Positions 63,697-64,000 of a stretch of DNA of 64,000 bases are shown here, piece by piece. The DNA is taken from assembly GCA_019638515.1 (NCBI GenBank), contig JAHBTS010000001.1:434001-498000 (forward strand). Reading direction: 5' to 3'. Position numbers and translations under genes: made by a program. The notes under the pieces are model-generated. The model saw nothing but the letters and a program-made list of their open reading frames with translations. It was not told the origin of the DNA and did not search any database. This DNA is from Chitinophagales bacterium (GTDB taxonomy: Bacteria; Bacteroidota; Bacteroidia; Chitinophagales; LD1). Every line of letters begins with the position of its first letter. The stretch's first letter is position 1.

Positions 63697-64000
63697 TTAC
63701 AACTGGTCGCGCAATTCTTCCAAAAACTTCTTTACTTCTTTTAGTTCGTCAATTACTTTGAAATTCTTTTTAGTGAGTACAGTGCTGGTTTTTAGGTGTG
63801 CTTTTGCGCCTTCAATGGTTAATCCTTTTTCGCGCAGTAAGTGGTGAATGAGTTTTATGGTTTGAATATCTTCTTTAGTAAAAAGGCGGTTTCCTTTCCT
63901 GTCTTTACGCGGTTTTAGTAGGCTAAATTCGGTTTCCCAATAGCGAATTTGCGAAGCTGTTACCTGTAGCATTTCTGCTACTTCGCCAATGCTGTAATAT
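63697..64000 (-). CDS. MerR-family transcriptional regulator (5' end outside the window)
   Basis: The frame is open to the last base of the window, so the first residues are missing. The visible ~101 residues begin with YYSIGEVAEMLQVTASQIRY, the MerR winged-helix DNA-binding head, then WETEFSLLKPRKDRKGNRLF and a helix with the LIHHLLREKGLTIEGAKAHL segment, followed by a coiled-coil tail (DELKEVKKFLEELRDQL). It is short, with no effector-binding domain; such MerR members act on neighbouring genes or in envelope and pigment control. Any target is unknown. Confidence 0.88.
   Translation of the reverse strand, partial: YYSIGEVAEMLQVTASQIRYWETEFSLLKPRKDRKGNRLFTKEDIQTIKLIHHLLREKGLTIEGAKAHLKTSTVLTKKNFKVIDELKEVKKFLEELRDQL

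Noticed and set aside
1-64000. CRISPR arrays, tRNA, rRNA, prophage, transposase or integrase genes
   Set aside because: None was seen on reading the sequence; no repeat-spacer pattern, cloverleaf or typical mobile-element protein stood out.

Overview
The window is a chromosomal stretch from a member of the Bacteroidota, most likely a gliding or type IX secretion lineage of the Chitinophagia/Sphingobacteriia/Saprospiria kind rather than Bacteroides. The reasons are: PorP/SprF and T9SS type A and type B sorting domains, gliding-type adhesin repeats (SprB, SBBP, PKD), a TonB-dependent receptor with a carboxypeptidase-regulatory N-terminus, 4-hydroxyphenylpyruvate dioxygenase, and promoters that fit the Bacteroidota TTG-N19..23-TAnnTTTG pattern. 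No rRNA, tRNA, CRISPR array, integrase, transposase or prophage gene was seen. Both window ends cut genes: an SDR epimerase at the left and a MerR-type regulator at the right.

Layout. 1-4.7 kb: epimerase fragment, a UPF0104/AglD-like flippase, a BamA-like barrel protein and threonine aldolase. 4.7-14.5 kb: a minus-strand run with a TonB-dependent receptor, FabH, a YHS lipoprotein, MltG, an SGNH hydrolase and a very large MMPL exporter/PlsC acyltransferase/methyltransferase fusion. Together they look like an envelope lipid synthesis and export locus. 14.5-16.6 kb: MurB and a TPR lipoprotein. 16.6-23.4 kb: a T9SS surface triad (CHU-C/SBBP/PKD protein, PorP/SprF, TPR-PD40-OmpA protein). 23.5-26.4 kb: VTC-type polyphosphate polymerase with its DUF4956 membrane partner, a group III truncated haemoglobin and a fatty acid desaturase. 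26.4-39.1 kb: mostly housekeeping and metabolic genes (FGGY kinase, LpxB overlapping a rhomboid protease, a PASTA protein, a free-standing NUMOD4/HNH endonuclease, a 2OG-Fe(II) oxygenase, HppD, Nth, a beta-helix lipoprotein, PurD, AroB-AroA). 39.2-43.9 kb: a lamin-tail-domain surface protein, a GNAT and an MBL-fold hydrolase.

43.9-45.2 kb is the only clearly accessory islet. It holds a small frameshifted membrane-anchored gene, an unrecognised 247-aa protein with codon use unlike the neighbours, and an imperfect large palindrome that resembles an integron attC site or a related mobile hairpin. It is closed off by a strong terminator. It is the best candidate for undescribed biology in the window.

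45.2-52.4 kb: T9SS cargo (SprB-repeat protein, subtilisin-like protease), a TauE/SafE permease and an outer-membrane protein. 52.4-56 kb: a zinc-ribbon/Nif3/RecN operon. 56-59.7 kb: a penicillin acylase-family protein, a ClpP paralogue, a small unknown protein and acylphosphatase. 59.8-64 kb: TolC and a periplasmic adaptor without their inner-membrane pump, arginase-family hydrolase, and the MerR fragment.
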